A DNA stretch of 64,000 bases, from positions 3,762,001-3,826,000 of the forward strand of contig NZ_JAIVFP010000001.1 in NCBI RefSeq assembly GCF_022760755.1. The letters run 5' to 3'. The position numbers were made by a program, and so were the translations under genes. Under the pieces are notes generated by a model. It did not search any database. It was not told the DNA's origin and saw only the letters and a program-made list of their open reading frames with translations. Origin of the DNA: Candidatus Rhodoblastus alkanivorans. GTDB lineage: Bacteria > Pseudomonadota > Alphaproteobacteria > Rhizobiales > Beijerinckiaceae. Of this stretch, positions 1 to 8,564 are shown in pieces (positions within the stretch are counted from its first letter, which is position 1; each line of letters starts with the position of its first letter).

Positions 1-1
1 A

Positions 2-55
2 AACAACATCGATTATGTCAGCGAATGCATCGCCAAGGTGATGACGGAAGTCTGA
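2..55 (+). CDS. C-terminal tail of an unidentified gene (5' end outside window)
   Basis: Only the last 17 codons are present, ending with TGA at 53-55, in the frame reading NNIDYVSECIAKVMTEV. The stop lies 24 bases before a strong intrinsic terminator, which supports this as the true end of a plus-strand gene. The fragment is too short to identify the protein, and no function is proposed. Confidence 0.6.
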   Translation, partial: NNIDYVSECIAKVMTEV

Positions 56-79
56 GCCCGACATTCCGGACGCTTCGAA

Positions 80-109
80 CCCCGCCGGCCCATCGCCGGC
101 GGGGTTTTT
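80..109 (+). terminator. Rho-independent terminator
   Basis: A perfect 10-bp GC-rich stem (80-89 with 95-104) has a 5-base loop and is followed at once by five T residues. It closes the plus-strand gene ending at 55 and sits just before the convergent DUF4139 gene. Confidence 0.9.
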
Positions 110-112
110 GTT

Positions 113-1732
113 TCATGGCCCCGGGACGATCACCTCGCGGTCGGCCGGCCATTTCATGCGATAGGCGAGGACGATGTCCTTGTCCTGGCCCGGCGCGAGG
201 TCGATCCGCCAACGCAGCAGGCCGCGCTTGCCATCCGGATCCTTCTCGCTCGGCGGCGTGGTCCGGGCCAGGGTTTCGACGCTGATCGCGGCGTCTTCCG
301 AATAAGGCGTCTGGTCGGTGACGATGGCGTGAACGGGAAAATCGTGGAGATTGCGCAGGACGGTCCTGAACTCGCGGGTTTCGGTCTTGGTCCGGCCGAA
401 CCAACTCGGCTCGTTCTCCTTGCGATTGACGGGCTGGCGCCGCACCGTGACGCGCTCATCCACGCCGAAGCCGAGATCGCCGCCCTCATGCGGCGCGACG
501 AGCGGCAGGCGCGCCTGCCCGATCAGTTCGCCATCGCGGTAAAGCGCGGCGGAACCGGGCAGCAAAGGCGCCTCCTCGCCATTCACATAATGGACCGAGA
601 GAAAGGCGCGCGGGTCGAGCGCCGGCGATATCCGCCACGACAGATCCGCCTGCGGCGTCGCCGTCGAAAGCGCGATATTGGCGGTTGAGACGCCGGACGG
701 AACCGTCACCCGGCCGGGCGCGACGAACGTCGTCTGATAGGCCCCGGCGTTCATTCGCGCCTGGGCGGTTTCGGCCTCGACGCGCATCGGCGCCGGCGCC
801 GTCGGCGCCTGACGCATGGCGTCTCTGGCCTTGGCCATGGCGGCGACTGGTACCGGCGGCTCATAAAAGGCGATGATCCGGGGAACCACCTCGGGCGCCG
901 ACGCCGCGCCGGTCGCCCGGAACGCGGCGATTGTCAGGGTCACGCCGTTCCAATCCTCGCCGGTGGCTTGCGACACGATCGCGCGGCGGGTGAGTTCGAG
1001 GCGCGGGCCGCCATCCTTGCCGGCGGTGGTGAGACGAGCCTCATAGGCCGGCGTCCAGCGCGCGCTGGCGACGCGATAGGTCACGGCCAGGCGGACTTTG
1101 CCCGCCGAACCCGCGGTCAGTCCGACAGCGACGTCGCGGGCGGCGCCGCCCGGCGCGGGGGCGGGCCGCGCGGCCGCGAGCGCCTCGATCTTCAGGTCGA
1201 CCGCCTCGGCGGCCGCGCGCTCCGCGCGCAGGTCCTCGCCGGTTTTGGCCATCGCCGCGCCAAGAGCGTCCCAGGCCGCGCTCCAGTTCTCGGGCTTCAG
1301 GCCTTCGTCGCCGATCTTGTCCGGGCCGGTCTGGCCATAGAGCCGGATCATGTCGAGCTTGGCGGCGAGCGCGTCGATCTTGACCTGAGCCGCCGCGCGC
1401 TCGTTGCGCAGGCTTTTCATCTCCTTGTCGAAATCGCTTTCGCCGCGCGCCGCCGGGGCCTTGCGCAAATCGACCGCGCCGAGCGTGAAGCGCGTGTCGC
1501 CCTGCCCCCGCACGCGCAAAGCCGCGGGATCGATCCCCGCCGGAAGATTTCGAAAGATCAGCCGGCTGTCGCCCGCCGGCAGGTCGATTTCCGCGACGCG
1601 GGTGACGCTCGCCCCGTCGGGATAAAGGGTCACGGCGTCTAAATGCGAAGCGACGTCAACCTCGGCCGCCATCGCCGGGACGGCGGCGCAAAGGGCGGAA
1701 AGGGACAGAGCGAACGGCAAGATTTGGCGCAT
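113..1732 (-). CDS. DUF4139 domain-containing secreted protein (MuiA-like)
   Basis: The 539-residue protein starts with a clear signal peptide ending at AMAAE, so it should be exported. An N-terminal DUF4140-like region (LYPDGASVTRVAEIDLPAG) is followed by a coiled-coil-prone segment at about residues 100-185, then a beta-rich DUF4139 region (WTPAYEARL, VSQATGEDWNGVTLT). This order is typical of the mucoidy inhibitor A family, whose biochemical role is unknown. The ATG at 1732 was chosen because it begins the signal peptide; upstream in-frame codons give no plausible N-terminus. The gene converges on the terminator at 80-109. The family call is firm, the function open. Confidence 0.85.
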   Translation of the reverse strand: MRQILPFALSLSALCAAVPAMAAEVDVASHLDAVTLYPDGASVTRVAEIDLPAGDSRLIFRNLPAGIDPAALRVRGQGDTRFTLGAVDLRKAPAARGESDFDKEMKSLRNERAAAQVKIDALAAKLDMIRLYGQTGPDKIGDEGLKPENWSAAWDALGAAMAKTGEDLRAERAAAEAVDLKIEALAAARPAPAPGGAARDVAVGLTAGSAGKVRLAVTYRVASARWTPAYEARLTTAGKDGGPRLELTRRAIVSQATGEDWNGVTLTIAAFRATGAASAPEVVPRIIAFYEPPVPVAAMAKARDAMRQAPTAPAPMRVEAETAQARMNAGAYQTTFVAPGRVTVPSGVSTANIALSTATPQADLSWRISPALDPRAFLSVHYVNGEEAPLLPGSAALYRDGELIGQARLPLVAPHEGGDLGFGVDERVTVRRQPVNRKENEPSWFGRTKTETREFRTVLRNLHDFPVHAIVTDQTPYSEDAAISVETLARTTPPSEKDPDGKRGLLRWRIDLAPGQDKDIVLAYRMKWPADREVIVPGP

Positions 1733-1891
1733 GAGGCCTCGGGCGAACGGAAAGGAGGCGCTATAAGGACGCGGAAAAGCGAATTTTTTTCGGCGCCAAT
1801 TCGCGTTTCCGCGAATGCAAGGCGCTTTCGCTGGACCGGAACGCAAATCTTGGCCAAGGTTCGCGCCAATCCCTTCCCAAGAGTTTGCGAT

Positions 1892-2821
1892 TTGCGCGCT
1901 TATTTCGGACGCGCCACGCGGAGCCTCAACGAGCGCGCGGGCCTTCTGCTGATTCTGACCTCAGCCATGTGGGGCGCGAATGGCGTCGTCAGCCGCGCGG
2001 CGGTCGGCGCCATCCCGCCTATGACCCTGGTCGCTTTGCGCTGGCTGATCGTCTGCGCCATTCTGCTGCCGCTCGTCCGCGAACCATTCGTCCGCCATCT
2101 CCCGGAATTGCGGCGCCATTGGCGCTTTCTCGCCGCCATGGCGCTTTGCGGCTATACCGGCTTCAACGTGCTGTTCTATCTCGCCGGCCATTGGACCACG
2201 GCGGTGAACATCACCCTTTTGCAGGGCGCCATCCCGCCAATGGTGCTCGCCGGCGCGGCCCTGTTCAAAGGCGAAAAGGTCTTTTTGCGCCAGATCCTGG
2301 GCATGGCTGTTTCCTTTCTCGGCGTCGGCCTGATCGCCACGCGCGGCGATCTCACCCATATCGCCGGCCTTTCCGTCAATTTCGGCGACATGCTGATGCT
2401 GGCCGCCTGCGCGCTTTACGCCGGCTATACGATCGCCTTGCGCGGACGGCCTCGTCTGCCGCCTCTGGTGTTCTTCGCCGGCATGGCCGTCGCCGCGCTC
2501 GTCGCCTCTCTGCCCTTTTTCGCGGCGGAGGTCGCGCTTGGCCATTTCTTCTGGCCTTCGACCAAGGGTTTCGCCTTGGTGGTCTTCGTCGCGGTCGCGC
2601 CTTCGCTGACGAGCCAGCTTTTCTTCATGCGCGCGGTGGAGTTGATCGGTCCCGGCCGCGCTGGGATCTTCACCAATCTCACCCCCCTGTTCGGCGCTCT
2701 TTTCGCGATTCTTTTGCTCGGCGAGCCCTTTCACCTCTATCATGCCGGCGCCATGGCGCTGGGCCTTGTCGGCATCGCCCTGGCGGAATCCGCCAAACGG
2801 CAAAGGATCGCCCCCGCATGA
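1892..2821 (+). CDS. EamA/DMT-superfamily inner-membrane exporter
   Basis: About 309 residues carry ten predicted hydrophobic helices in two EamA repeats. The first begins with LLLILTSAMWGANGV, and the second ends with the family-typical LTPLFGALFAILLLGEPF. Members export metabolites or amino acids; the substrate cannot be read from sequence. No ATG lies before the first helix. A TTG at 1892, nine bases after AAGAG (1879-1883), is the most plausible start, since the first ATG (1967) would cut helix 1. The TGA overlaps the ATG of the transglycosylase gene (ATGA at 2818-2821), so the two are probably translationally coupled. The start is uncertain. Confidence 0.8.
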   Translation: MRAYFGRATRSLNERAGLLLILTSAMWGANGVVSRAAVGAIPPMTLVALRWLIVCAILLPLVREPFVRHLPELRRHWRFLAAMALCGYTGFNVLFYLAGHWTTAVNITLLQGAIPPMVLAGAALFKGEKVFLRQILGMAVSFLGVGLIATRGDLTHIAGLSVNFGDMLMLAACALYAGYTIALRGRPRLPPLVFFAGMAVAALVASLPFFAAEVALGHFFWPSTKGFALVVFVAVAPSLTSQLFFMRAVELIGPGRAGIFTNLTPLFGALFAILLLGEPFHLYHAGAMALGLVGIALAESAKRQRIAPA

Positions 2822-3993
2822 ACCGTCGTGAATTGCTCGCCGCCGCGGCATTTCTTGTGGCGTCCCCCGTCCTTGCGCGGGACGCCGGCCAATTTCCCGC
2901 CTTCGTCCAGACTTTTCGCGCGCCCGCGCTAGCGGCGGGCGTGTCGGCGGCGACTTTCGACGCCGTCGCCTCCGGATTGGCCCTCGATCCGTCGCTGACG
3001 GGAAAACGCGCGGCGCAAGGCGAGTTCGCGCGGCCGCTGAAATCCTATGTCGAGGCCGCCGCCTCCCCGGCGCGCGTGGCCAAGGGCCGGGCGATGGCCG
3101 CAAGATACGCCGCTCCTTTGCGCGAAATTTCCGCCCGCTACGGCGCGCCGCCCGCGATGATCGTCGCGCTCTGGGGCATGGAGAGCGATTATGGCGCGGC
3201 GCGCGGCGACCGCGACATTTTCCGCTCGCTCGCCACCCTTGCCTTTCTCAACCCCGACAATCCCGTCTATGGGCAAGAATTCGTTGCCGGACTGGTCCTG
3301 CTGCAACGCGGAATTCCACGCGAAAAGCTGCGCGGCTCCTGGGCGGGGGCAATGGGCGATCCACAATTCATGCCCTCGGCCTATATCAAATACGCCCGCA
3401 GCTTCGATCGCGCCGGCGCCCCGGACATCTGGACCAGCGCGCCCGATTCGCTCGCCTCGATCGGCAATTTCCTGAAACAGTCAGGCTGGACTCCGGGCCT
3501 GCCGCCGCTGATCGAGGCAAGAATTCCACCCAATTTCGGCTATGCGAGCCTGCGCGGCGATTTCGCGGATTTCGCCCGCGCCGGCGTCGCGCCCCGCGAG
3601 GGCGGCGCCCTGCCCCGGGGCGGTGAGGCCATGCTGTTTTTCCCCGCGGGCGCGCCAAGCCCCGCTTTCCTGCTGTCGGGAAATTTCTTCGTGCTCAAGG
3701 CCTATAATTTTTCCGATTCTTACGCCTTCGCAGCCTCGGTCCTGGCCGATCGCATCGCCGGGCGCCCGATTTTGCGCGAGAAATGGCCGAAGGAGACGCA
3801 TCCGCTGACGCTCTCCGATCGCGAGGCGATTCAACGCGGCCTTGCGGCCCGAGGCCTTTACGACGGCAAGATCGACGGCCGTTTCGGGCCGGTGACGCGC
3901 CTGGCCATCCACGCCCTGCAAAGGAAGGCAGGCGTGGCCAAAGCCGACGGCTATCCGTCGCGCGCGGTTCTGGCTTTGTTGAAAGCGCAATGA
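2818..3993 (+). CDS. Lytic murein transglycosylase, MltB family, with peptidoglycan-binding domain
   Basis: The 391-residue protein has a Tat/Sec-like leader (MNRRELLAAAAFLVASPVLA), an SltB/MltB catalytic domain at about residues 25-320, and a C-terminal peptidoglycan-binding domain 1 (LTLSDREAIQRGLAARGLY to the end). The catalytic glutamate is expected in ALWGMESDYG, and GAMGDPQFMPSAY is the classic MltB signature. The enzyme cleaves MurNAc-GlcNAc bonds to give anhydromuropeptides during wall remodelling in the periplasm. It overlaps the upstream EamA gene by 4 bases, and a large bidirectional hairpin follows its stop. Confidence 0.92.
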   Translation: MNRRELLAAAAFLVASPVLARDAGQFPAFVQTFRAPALAAGVSAATFDAVASGLALDPSLTGKRAAQGEFARPLKSYVEAAASPARVAKGRAMAARYAAPLREISARYGAPPAMIVALWGMESDYGAARGDRDIFRSLATLAFLNPDNPVYGQEFVAGLVLLQRGIPREKLRGSWAGAMGDPQFMPSAYIKYARSFDRAGAPDIWTSAPDSLASIGNFLKQSGWTPGLPPLIEARIPPNFGYASLRGDFADFARAGVAPREGGALPRGGEAMLFFPAGAPSPAFLLSGNFFVLKAYNFSDSYAFAASVLADRIAGRPILREKWPKETHPLTLSDREAIQRGLAARGLYDGKIDGRFGPVTRLAIHALQRKAGVAKADGYPSRAVLALLKAQ

Positions 3994-3996
3994 AAA

Positions 3997-4060
3997 CGCG
4001 GCCCCTCCTAGGCATGAATTCGCTGGCGAGTCGGCGAATTCATGCCTAGGAGGGGCCGCG
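3997..4060. terminator. Bidirectional terminator: perfect 27-bp inverted repeat
   Basis: The arms 3997-4023 and 4034-4060 are perfect reverse complements around a 10-base loop. AAAA precedes the left arm and TTT follows the right arm by two bases, so either strand would give a hairpin followed by U residues. It lies between the convergent transglycosylase and hemA genes. A 15-base piece of it (4012-4026) recurs exactly at 25686-25700, so it may also belong to a palindromic repeat family. Confidence 0.85.
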
Positions 4061-4085
4061 CGTTTGATCGCCGGATGCGACGCCT

Positions 4086-5378
4086 CTATTCGGCGGCGCG
4101 CCTCGTGGCGAGGGCGGGATAGGTGCACTGCGCGTCATTGGCGAAGGGCGCCTCGACGTCCTGCTGTTCGACGAAGGGAATGCCCAGGGTCGTCCAGACA
4201 TCGACCAAAGATTCGACCAGATGGGCGATATGGGCGTCGCCGTGATAGGGGGTCGGGGTGATGCGCAGACGCTCCGCGCCGCGCGACACGGTCGGATAAT
4301 TGATCGGCTGGATATAGATCCCGTGGCGGGTCATCAGCATGTCGCTGGCGGCCTTGCACAATTGGGCGTCGCGGACCATCACCGGCACGATATGCGACGG
4401 ATTGGGCAGGACCGGCAGGCCGGCCTTCATCAAGGCGTGCTTGGTGAGCCAGGCCTGGCGCTGATGGGCCATGCGCAGGTCCGGGCGGCTCTTGGCGAGG
4501 CGAACGGACTGGGCCGCGGCGTCGGCGACGGCCGGCGGCAGCGCGGTGGTGAAGATGAAAGACGGCGCATAGGAGCGCACCGCGTCGCAGATCGCGGCGC
4601 TGGCGGCGATATAACCGCCGATGACCCCAAAGCCCTTCGCCAGAGTGCCTTCGATGATGTCGAGGCGGTGCATCTGGCCTTCGCGCTCGGCGACGCCGCC
4701 GCCGCGCGCGCCATACATGGCGACCGCATGGACCTCGTCGATATAGGTCATGGCATTGTATTTTTCGGCGAGGTCGCAGATTTCCTTGATCGGGGAAATG
4801 TCGCCGTCCATCGAATAGAGGCTCTCGAAGACGATCAGCTTGGCGCGTTCGCGCGGCTGGGCGGCGAGCAGTTCTTCCAGATGGGCGACGTCATTGTGGC
4901 GCCAGATCTGGCGCTCGGCCTTGGAGCGGCGAATGCCCTCGATCATCGAATTGTGGTTGAGGGCGTCGGACAGGATCAGGCAATTGGGCAGGAGGTCGGC
5001 GACGGTCGAGATCGCCGCGAGATTTGAAATCCAGCCCGAAGTGAAGACGAGGGCGGATTCCTTGGCGTGAAGGTCGGCCAGTTCGGCTTCGAGCTTCACC
5101 AAAGGATGGCTGGTGCCGGAAATGTTGCGGGTGCCGCCTGCCCCGGCGCCGTGCCGGGCCGCCGCGCTTTTCATCGCCGCGATCACCTCCGGGTTCACGC
5201 CCATGCCGAGATAATCGTTCGAACACCAGATCGTAATGTCGTGCTCGGTCCCCTGCTCGTCGCGCCATACCGCATGCGGAAAGCGTTCGGCGTTGCGTTC
5301 GACATCGGCGAAGACGCGGTAACGTTTTTCGGTCTTGAGATTGCCGATTGCGTCCTCGAAAATCTGCCGATACTGCAT
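4086..5378 (-). CDS. hemA: 5-aminolevulinate synthase (C4/Shemin pathway)
   Basis: This PLP enzyme condenses glycine with succinyl-CoA to 5-aminolevulinate, the first step of tetrapyrrole synthesis in alphaproteobacteria. The 430-residue length is normal for the family. The glycine-rich [18 protein letters not shown] segment, the SMDGDISPI and [12 protein letters not shown] motifs, and the PLP-lysine at K248 in [14 protein letters not shown] are all present. The lysine falls at the same number as in the Rhodobacter capsulatus enzyme as I recall it. The gene is monocistronic, with a 370-base upstream region containing an FNR/FixK-like dyad at 5566-5579, which fits oxygen control of haem supply. 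Confidence 0.97.
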   Translation of the reverse strand: MQYRQIFEDAIGNLKTEKRYRVFADVERNAERFPHAVWRDEQGTEHDITIWCSNDYLGMGVNPEVIAAMKSAAARHGAGAGGTRNISGTSHPLVKLEAELADLHAKESALVFTSGWISNLAAISTVADLLPNCLILSDALNHNSMIEGIRRSKAERQIWRHNDVAHLEELLAAQPRERAKLIVFESLYSMDGDISPIKEICDLAEKYNAMTYIDEVHAVAMYGARGGGVAEREGQMHRLDIIEGTLAKGFGVIGGYIAASAAICDAVRSYAPSFIFTTALPPAVADAAAQSVRLAKSRPDLRMAHQRQAWLTKHALMKAGLPVLPNPSHIVPVMVRDAQLCKAASDMLMTRHGIYIQPINYPTVSRGAERLRITPTPYHGDAHIAHLVESLVDVWTTLGIPFVEQQDVEAPFANDAQCTYPALATRRAAE

Positions 5379-5748
5379 TTTTTCCGTCCTTTGGCCCCTC
5401 GCGCCGCGCGATTTGTTCTGCTGCGGCCCGACCGTTTCCCCCCGAGGCCGCCAGCTATACAGCCTTTTTCAAGCTGCCGCGAGCGGTTAGTTGTCGCATG
5501 CTGTCGCATGCGCGCGCCCCGGGTCCGGGATTTGGTCACGACATCACAGGAAGGGGCGCTTTTCCTTGAGCCAAATCATTGTTGGCGCGTTTTTCGGCAT
5601 TTGCAAGACATTAAGATCAAAAGCGCGGCGACCGCGCGCGCAGCCCTGCCAGCCCGCGCTCAAAAAAGCGCCATACGGGAGGCGTCTCGCGCAACGCCGC
5701 CCGCCACCCCATATGGTTTGACGGGGGCGCGGACCACCGGGTTGTTTC
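5379..5748. other. Divergent intergenic region between hemA and cfa
   Basis: This 370-base non-coding region must contain promoters for hemA (leftward) and the cyclopropane synthase gene (rightward). It holds an exact 10-base tandem duplication (5492-5501 and 5502-5511) and an FNR/FixK-like dyad at 5566-5579. Short open frames cross it but have no ribosome site or recognisable product. I could not assign -35/-10 boxes with confidence. Confidence 0.6.
5566..5579. promoter_or_regulatory. Candidate FNR/FixK-type operator
   Basis: The sequence TTGAG-CCAA-ATCAT matches 8 of the 10 conserved positions of TTGAT-N4-ATCAA. It lies about 190 bases upstream of hemA and 170 bases upstream of cfa. FNR/FixK control of hemA is established in Rhodobacter and Bradyrhizobium. 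The assignment here rests on one imperfect site. Confidence 0.4.
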
Positions 5749-6996
5749 ATGGTTCTGTTTCGCCATTCCATGCGCCGTTTCGTGCGCGAAGGATCGCTCG
5801 AGATTCAGACATCGAACGGCGAAAGTTTCATTGTCGGCGACGGGAGCCCGCCGTCCTGCGGCATCCGCCTCGCCGACGTCCGCGCCGAGCTTGAGCTGCT
5901 GTTCGACCCGGAAATGGCGCTTGGCGAACTTTACGCCGCAGGACGTATGGAATTGACGCGCGGCGGCCTCGCCGACCTGCTCGCGATCGGCGCGCGGAAC
6001 GTCGCCGCGCCCGGAAAGGCGCGCCCGATCGCCGCGTGGCAGGCGGTACGGCGGTTGCGGCAGCGCGCGGCGGCCGTCGCTCCCCGGCGCGCCCGCGCCA
6101 ACGCCGCGTATCATTATGACCTGGACACGGGGCTTTACCGCCTCTTTCTCGATGACGACCTCCAATATTCCTGCGCCTTTTTCGAGACGCCGTCCGACAG
6201 CCTGGAGGCCGCGCAACTGGCGAAAAAGCGCCACATCGCCGCCAAGCTCGCAGTGTCGCCCGGCATGACGGCGCTCGAGATCGGCTGCGGCTGGGGCGGC
6301 CTGGCGCTCTATCTGGCCTCGCGGTGCGGCGTCGCGGTGAAAGGCGTCACATTGGCGGACGAGCAACTCGGCGTCGCCAGGCGGCGCGCGGCGGCGGCGG
6401 GACTCGCCGGCCGGGTGGAGTTCGCCCTGGAAGATTATCGCGAGACGCACGGACGCTTCGACCGAATCGTGTCCGTCGCCATGTTCGAACATGTCGGCCC
6501 GCGCAAATACGACGCCTTCTTCAAAGCCGTCGCCGACCTGCTCGCGGAGGATGGCGTGGCGCTGATCCACACCATAGGCCATTGCGGCCTGCCCGTCCCG
6601 ACGAGCCCGTGGATGCGCAAATATATTTTCCCGGACGGCTATATTCCCTCGCTGGCCGAAATCGCGCGGGCGGTCGCCCGCGCGGGGCTACTGGTGGCCG
6701 ACCTCGAAATCCTGCGCGAGCATTATGCTCTGACGCTGGAGCATTGGCGGGCGCGTTTCGCCGCGCGGCGCGACGAAGCCAAAGCGATTTACGGCGAACG
6801 TTTTTGCCGAATCTGGGAATTCTATCTCGCGGCCTCGCAATCCGCGTTCCGCCATCTCGGCTTTGTCGTCTTCCAACTCCAGCTGACGAAAAAGCCCAAC
6901 GTCCTTCCCATCACCCGCGACTATATCGCCGAGCGGGAAGCGGACCTGCGGGGCTCTCTAGCCTTTCGTCAGCCCCGCCGCGCCGCGAGATCATGA
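5749..6996 (+). CDS. cfa: Cyclopropane-fatty-acyl-phospholipid synthase
   Basis: This SAM-dependent enzyme adds a methylene group across the cis double bond of membrane phospholipid acyl chains. The 415-residue protein has a lipid-binding N-terminal domain, then a methyltransferase fold from about residue 120. Visible motifs are YHYDLDTGLYRLFLDDDLQYSCAFF, the SAM loop LEIGCGWGGLALYLA, and SVAMFEHVG with the catalytic-site glutamate. The C-terminal FVVFQLQLTKK is typical. It appears monocistronic and divergent from hemA. Membrane cyclopropanation is usually a stationary-phase or acid response; nothing here shows its control directly. Confidence 0.95.
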   Translation: MVLFRHSMRRFVREGSLEIQTSNGESFIVGDGSPPSCGIRLADVRAELELLFDPEMALGELYAAGRMELTRGGLADLLAIGARNVAAPGKARPIAAWQAVRRLRQRAAAVAPRRARANAAYHYDLDTGLYRLFLDDDLQYSCAFFETPSDSLEAAQLAKKRHIAAKLAVSPGMTALEIGCGWGGLALYLASRCGVAVKGVTLADEQLGVARRRAAAAGLAGRVEFALEDYRETHGRFDRIVSVAMFEHVGPRKYDAFFKAVADLLAEDGVALIHTIGHCGLPVPTSPWMRKYIFPDGYIPSLAEIARAVARAGLLVADLEILREHYALTLEHWRARFAARRDEAKAIYGERFCRIWEFYLAASQSAFRHLGFVVFQLQLTKKPNVLPITRDYIAEREADLRGSLAFRQPRRAARS

Positions 6997-7200
6997 CGGA
7001 TTCCGCCGCGATGGTCATTTTGCGGCGCCGCACGATTGCTGCAACAGCGAATAACTCCGCATGTTGCACCGCTACAAATGCCGCTTGTCTTAGCTATTCG
7101 ACTTGAGTATGTGACAGAAAGAAGTAGGATTGACAAGTTTTCTGCGACCGACGCCTGCCGCGTTGGTTGGTCTTCATGTCTAGGCCCCGGGGTGGAGAGA

Positions 7201-7875
7201 GTGGAACATCAGAAATCCCGCATTTTGATCGCCGATGACCACCCGCTTGTTCGCGGAGCTTTGCGGCAAGCCGTCGCCAATGCGGTCGCCGGCGCGGAAA
7301 TCGTGGAATGCGGCAGCCTGGATGACGTGACCAAAGCGCTCGAAGCCAATTCCGAAATCGATCTCATCCTGCTCGATCTCGCCATGCCCGACGTGCGCGG
7401 TTATTCGGGGCTGATCATGCTGCGCGCGCAATATCCTGGCGCGCCGGTGGTGGTCGTCTCCGGCCGCGAGGACCGCAATGTCATCCGCCTGTGCATCGAT
7501 TTCGGCGCCTCCGGCTTCATTCCGAAAAGCACCGACATAGAGACGATGCAGGCCGCGATCCGCTCCGTGCTCGCCGGCGACGTCTGGGCGCCGCCGGAGG
7601 TCGATCTCAATGGCCCGATCGATCGCGAGACCGCCGAGAGCGTGCGCCGGCTCGCCTCGCTCACCCCGCAGCAGGTGCGGGTTCTGATGATGCTGTCCGA
7701 GGGGCTGCTCAACAAGCAGATCGCCTATGAGCTTTCGGTGTCCGAGGCGACCGTCAAGGCCCATGTCTCGGCCATTCTGCAGAAGCTCGGGGTCGAAAGC
7801 CGGACCCAGGCCGTGATCGCGGCGGCGCGGATCGAGGCGATGAGCGATCTCTCGGCGAGCGCGCTCGGCGATTAA
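7201..7875 (+). CDS. LuxR/NarL-family response regulator
   Basis: The 224-residue protein has a receiver domain (RILIADDHPLVRGAL, phospho-acceptor D59 in LLLDLAMPDVRG, lysine in GFIPKS) and a C-terminal LuxR helix-turn-helix (LTPQQVRVLMMLSEGLLNKQIAYELSVSEATVKAHV). It should bind DNA after phosphorylation. GTG at 7201 is the best start because GGAGAGA precedes it and the receiver begins six codons later; an open frame further upstream has no matching homology. No histidine kinase gene is adjacent, so it is an orphan or is served by a distant kinase. Confidence 0.9.
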   Translation: MEHQKSRILIADDHPLVRGALRQAVANAVAGAEIVECGSLDDVTKALEANSEIDLILLDLAMPDVRGYSGLIMLRAQYPGAPVVVVSGREDRNVIRLCIDFGASGFIPKSTDIETMQAAIRSVLAGDVWAPPEVDLNGPIDRETAESVRRLASLTPQQVRVLMMLSEGLLNKQIAYELSVSEATVKAHVSAILQKLGVESRTQAVIAAARIEAMSDLSASALGD

Positions 7876-8007
7876 TTTTCGGTCATGGTCTGGCGCCGCG
7901 GCTGGCCCCGCTTATTTTGAGGGCGCGGCGGCGGTCTCCAGCGCCGCGCCGTCCCGCCTGCGACGAGGACTTGAACAGCGAGGCCTTGGGCGACGAGGAG
8001 TTGGACC

Positions 8008-8355
8008 ATGACCGAACAAGACACCCCGGCGCGCCATCCCTTCGAGCCCCGCCCCGCCGACATAGCCGACGCGAATCGCCCCGACCCGGGCGGGTTCGAG
8101 CGCTTTCTCGGCGGCAAGCCGGCGTCGGTCGCGGTCCGGTTGGTGTTCCTTTCGCTGATCGTCGGTTTTTTCCTGGTCTGGCTCGACATCAGGCCGATAG
8201 ACGTCCTCGACAGCCTGCGGGGCATGATCCAGCATTTCTGGAACATGGGATTTGAAGCAATTCGCAGCATCGCCGAATATATTGCGGCGGGCGCGGCCAT
8301 CGTCGTTCCGATCTGGCTGGCGCTGCGCCTGCTCACCATGCGCGGCCGGGAGTGA
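8008..8355 (+). CDS. DUF6460 small membrane protein
   Basis: The 115-residue protein has a polar N-terminus, the conserved stretch FLGGKPASVAVRLVFLSLIVGFF, a short amphipathic segment and a second helix (AEYIAAGAAIVVPIWLALRLL), so two membrane spans are predicted. This matches the DUF6460 family of Rhizobiales, whose function is unknown. GAGGAG lies nine bases before the ATG. The gene stands alone between the response regulator and a glycosyltransferase gene. Confidence 0.8.
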   Translation: MTEQDTPARHPFEPRPADIADANRPDPGGFERFLGGKPASVAVRLVFLSLIVGFFLVWLDIRPIDVLDSLRGMIQHFWNMGFEAIRSIAEYIAAGAAIVVPIWLALRLLTMRGRE

Positions 8356-8564
8356 GTTTTTCCGTTTTTTGACAGTTCCGGGAGCGCGCGGCAGGCTCTT
8401 ATTATTTCGGTCATATCGGACTGCTAGGGGATGGCCATGAGCCATGGCGAATCCGTGAAATTCCGGCCCCGCCGCCCCGCTTCCCCGGCGCGGCCCGCAA
8501 ATTGTCGGGACATCGCGGCTCGCGCTTCCGTTTCTTCGCCAAAGCCGTTCGGGGCGAGCGCCAA

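Noticed and set aside
1961-3103. 380-codon minus-strand frame opposite the EamA exporter and transglycosylase
   Set aside because: It crosses two real genes that are translationally coupled on the plus strand and has no homology-like features.
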